The notes under the pieces were generated by a model. That model searched no databases and had not been told where the DNA came from. It saw nothing but the letters and a program-made list of their open reading frames with translations. Position numbers and translations under genes: made by a program. A stretch of DNA of 13,389 nucleotides from Aquificaceae bacterium (GTDB lineage Bacteria > Aquificota > Aquificia > Aquificales > Aquificaceae): the NCBI GenBank assembly GCA_025057245.1, contig JANWYC010000012.1, forward strand, positions 1 through 13,389, read 5' to 3'. Below are positions 13,352-13,389 of the stretch, piece after piece (positions within the stretch are counted from its first letter, which is position 1; each line of letters opens with the position of its first letter).

Positions 13352-13389
13352 TACACGCCGAGCGCGAAATGGCTTTACATAGCTACTTT

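Noticed and set aside
13299..13389. tRNA gene or CRISPR repeat at the window end
   Set aside because: No cloverleaf or T-loop sequence can be formed, and no unit is directly repeated; only short inverted repeats are present.

Overview
The window looks like chromosome from a thermophilic member of the Aquificaceae (Hydrogenobacter/Thermocrinis-like). The reasons are heavy use of AGG/AGA arginine and ATA isoleucine codons, mid-range GC, very tight gene packing with start/stop overlaps, a TtuA/TtuB tRNA-thiolation pair typical of thermophiles, an archaeal-type 3-dehydroquinate synthase, and a diderm toolkit (LspA, LolA). This placement is inference from protein character, not a database match.

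Layout. (1) Positions 1-2508, plus strand: the 3' end of a GYD-domain gene, a small helical unknown, metF, a ubiquitin-like sulfur carrier (ttuB-like) and ttuA. (2) Positions 2474-5523, minus strand: read 5'->3' this operon is ilvE, an M28-peptidase-like gene with degenerate catalytic residues, a lolA-like periplasmic carrier and a GNAT acetyltransferase, joined by overlaps of 4-11 bp. It converges tail-to-tail with ttuA, with a 35-bp coding overlap. (3) Positions 5524-5621: a divergent control region with a good -35/-10 promoter for ilvE that leaves almost no 5' UTR, and a tiny leader ORF in front of purL. (4) Positions 5622-13298, plus strand: purL, lspA, gatC, recA, pilT-like, cmk, archaeal-type DHQ synthase and a TudS/DUF1722 fusion (RudS-like). 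(5) Positions 13299-13389: a short non-coding tail with two competing inverted repeats.

Most genes are housekeeping: folate/methionine, branched-chain amino acids, purines, shikimate, CMP phosphorylation, tRNA amidation, recombination, pilus retraction and lipoprotein processing. The clearest theme is sulfur in tRNA. TtuB (C-terminal GG) and TtuA (zinc fingers, PP-loop, three Fe-S cysteines) make 2-thioribothymidine, while the last gene resembles a tRNA thiouridine desulfidase. The window may therefore hold a writer and a candidate eraser of tRNA thiolation. Other points of interest are an apparently inactivated M28 peptidase kept intact in an operon, and several genes whose ATG lies 7-9 nt after a TATAAT-like hexamer with no clear Shine-Dalgarno, which suggests leaderless transcripts.
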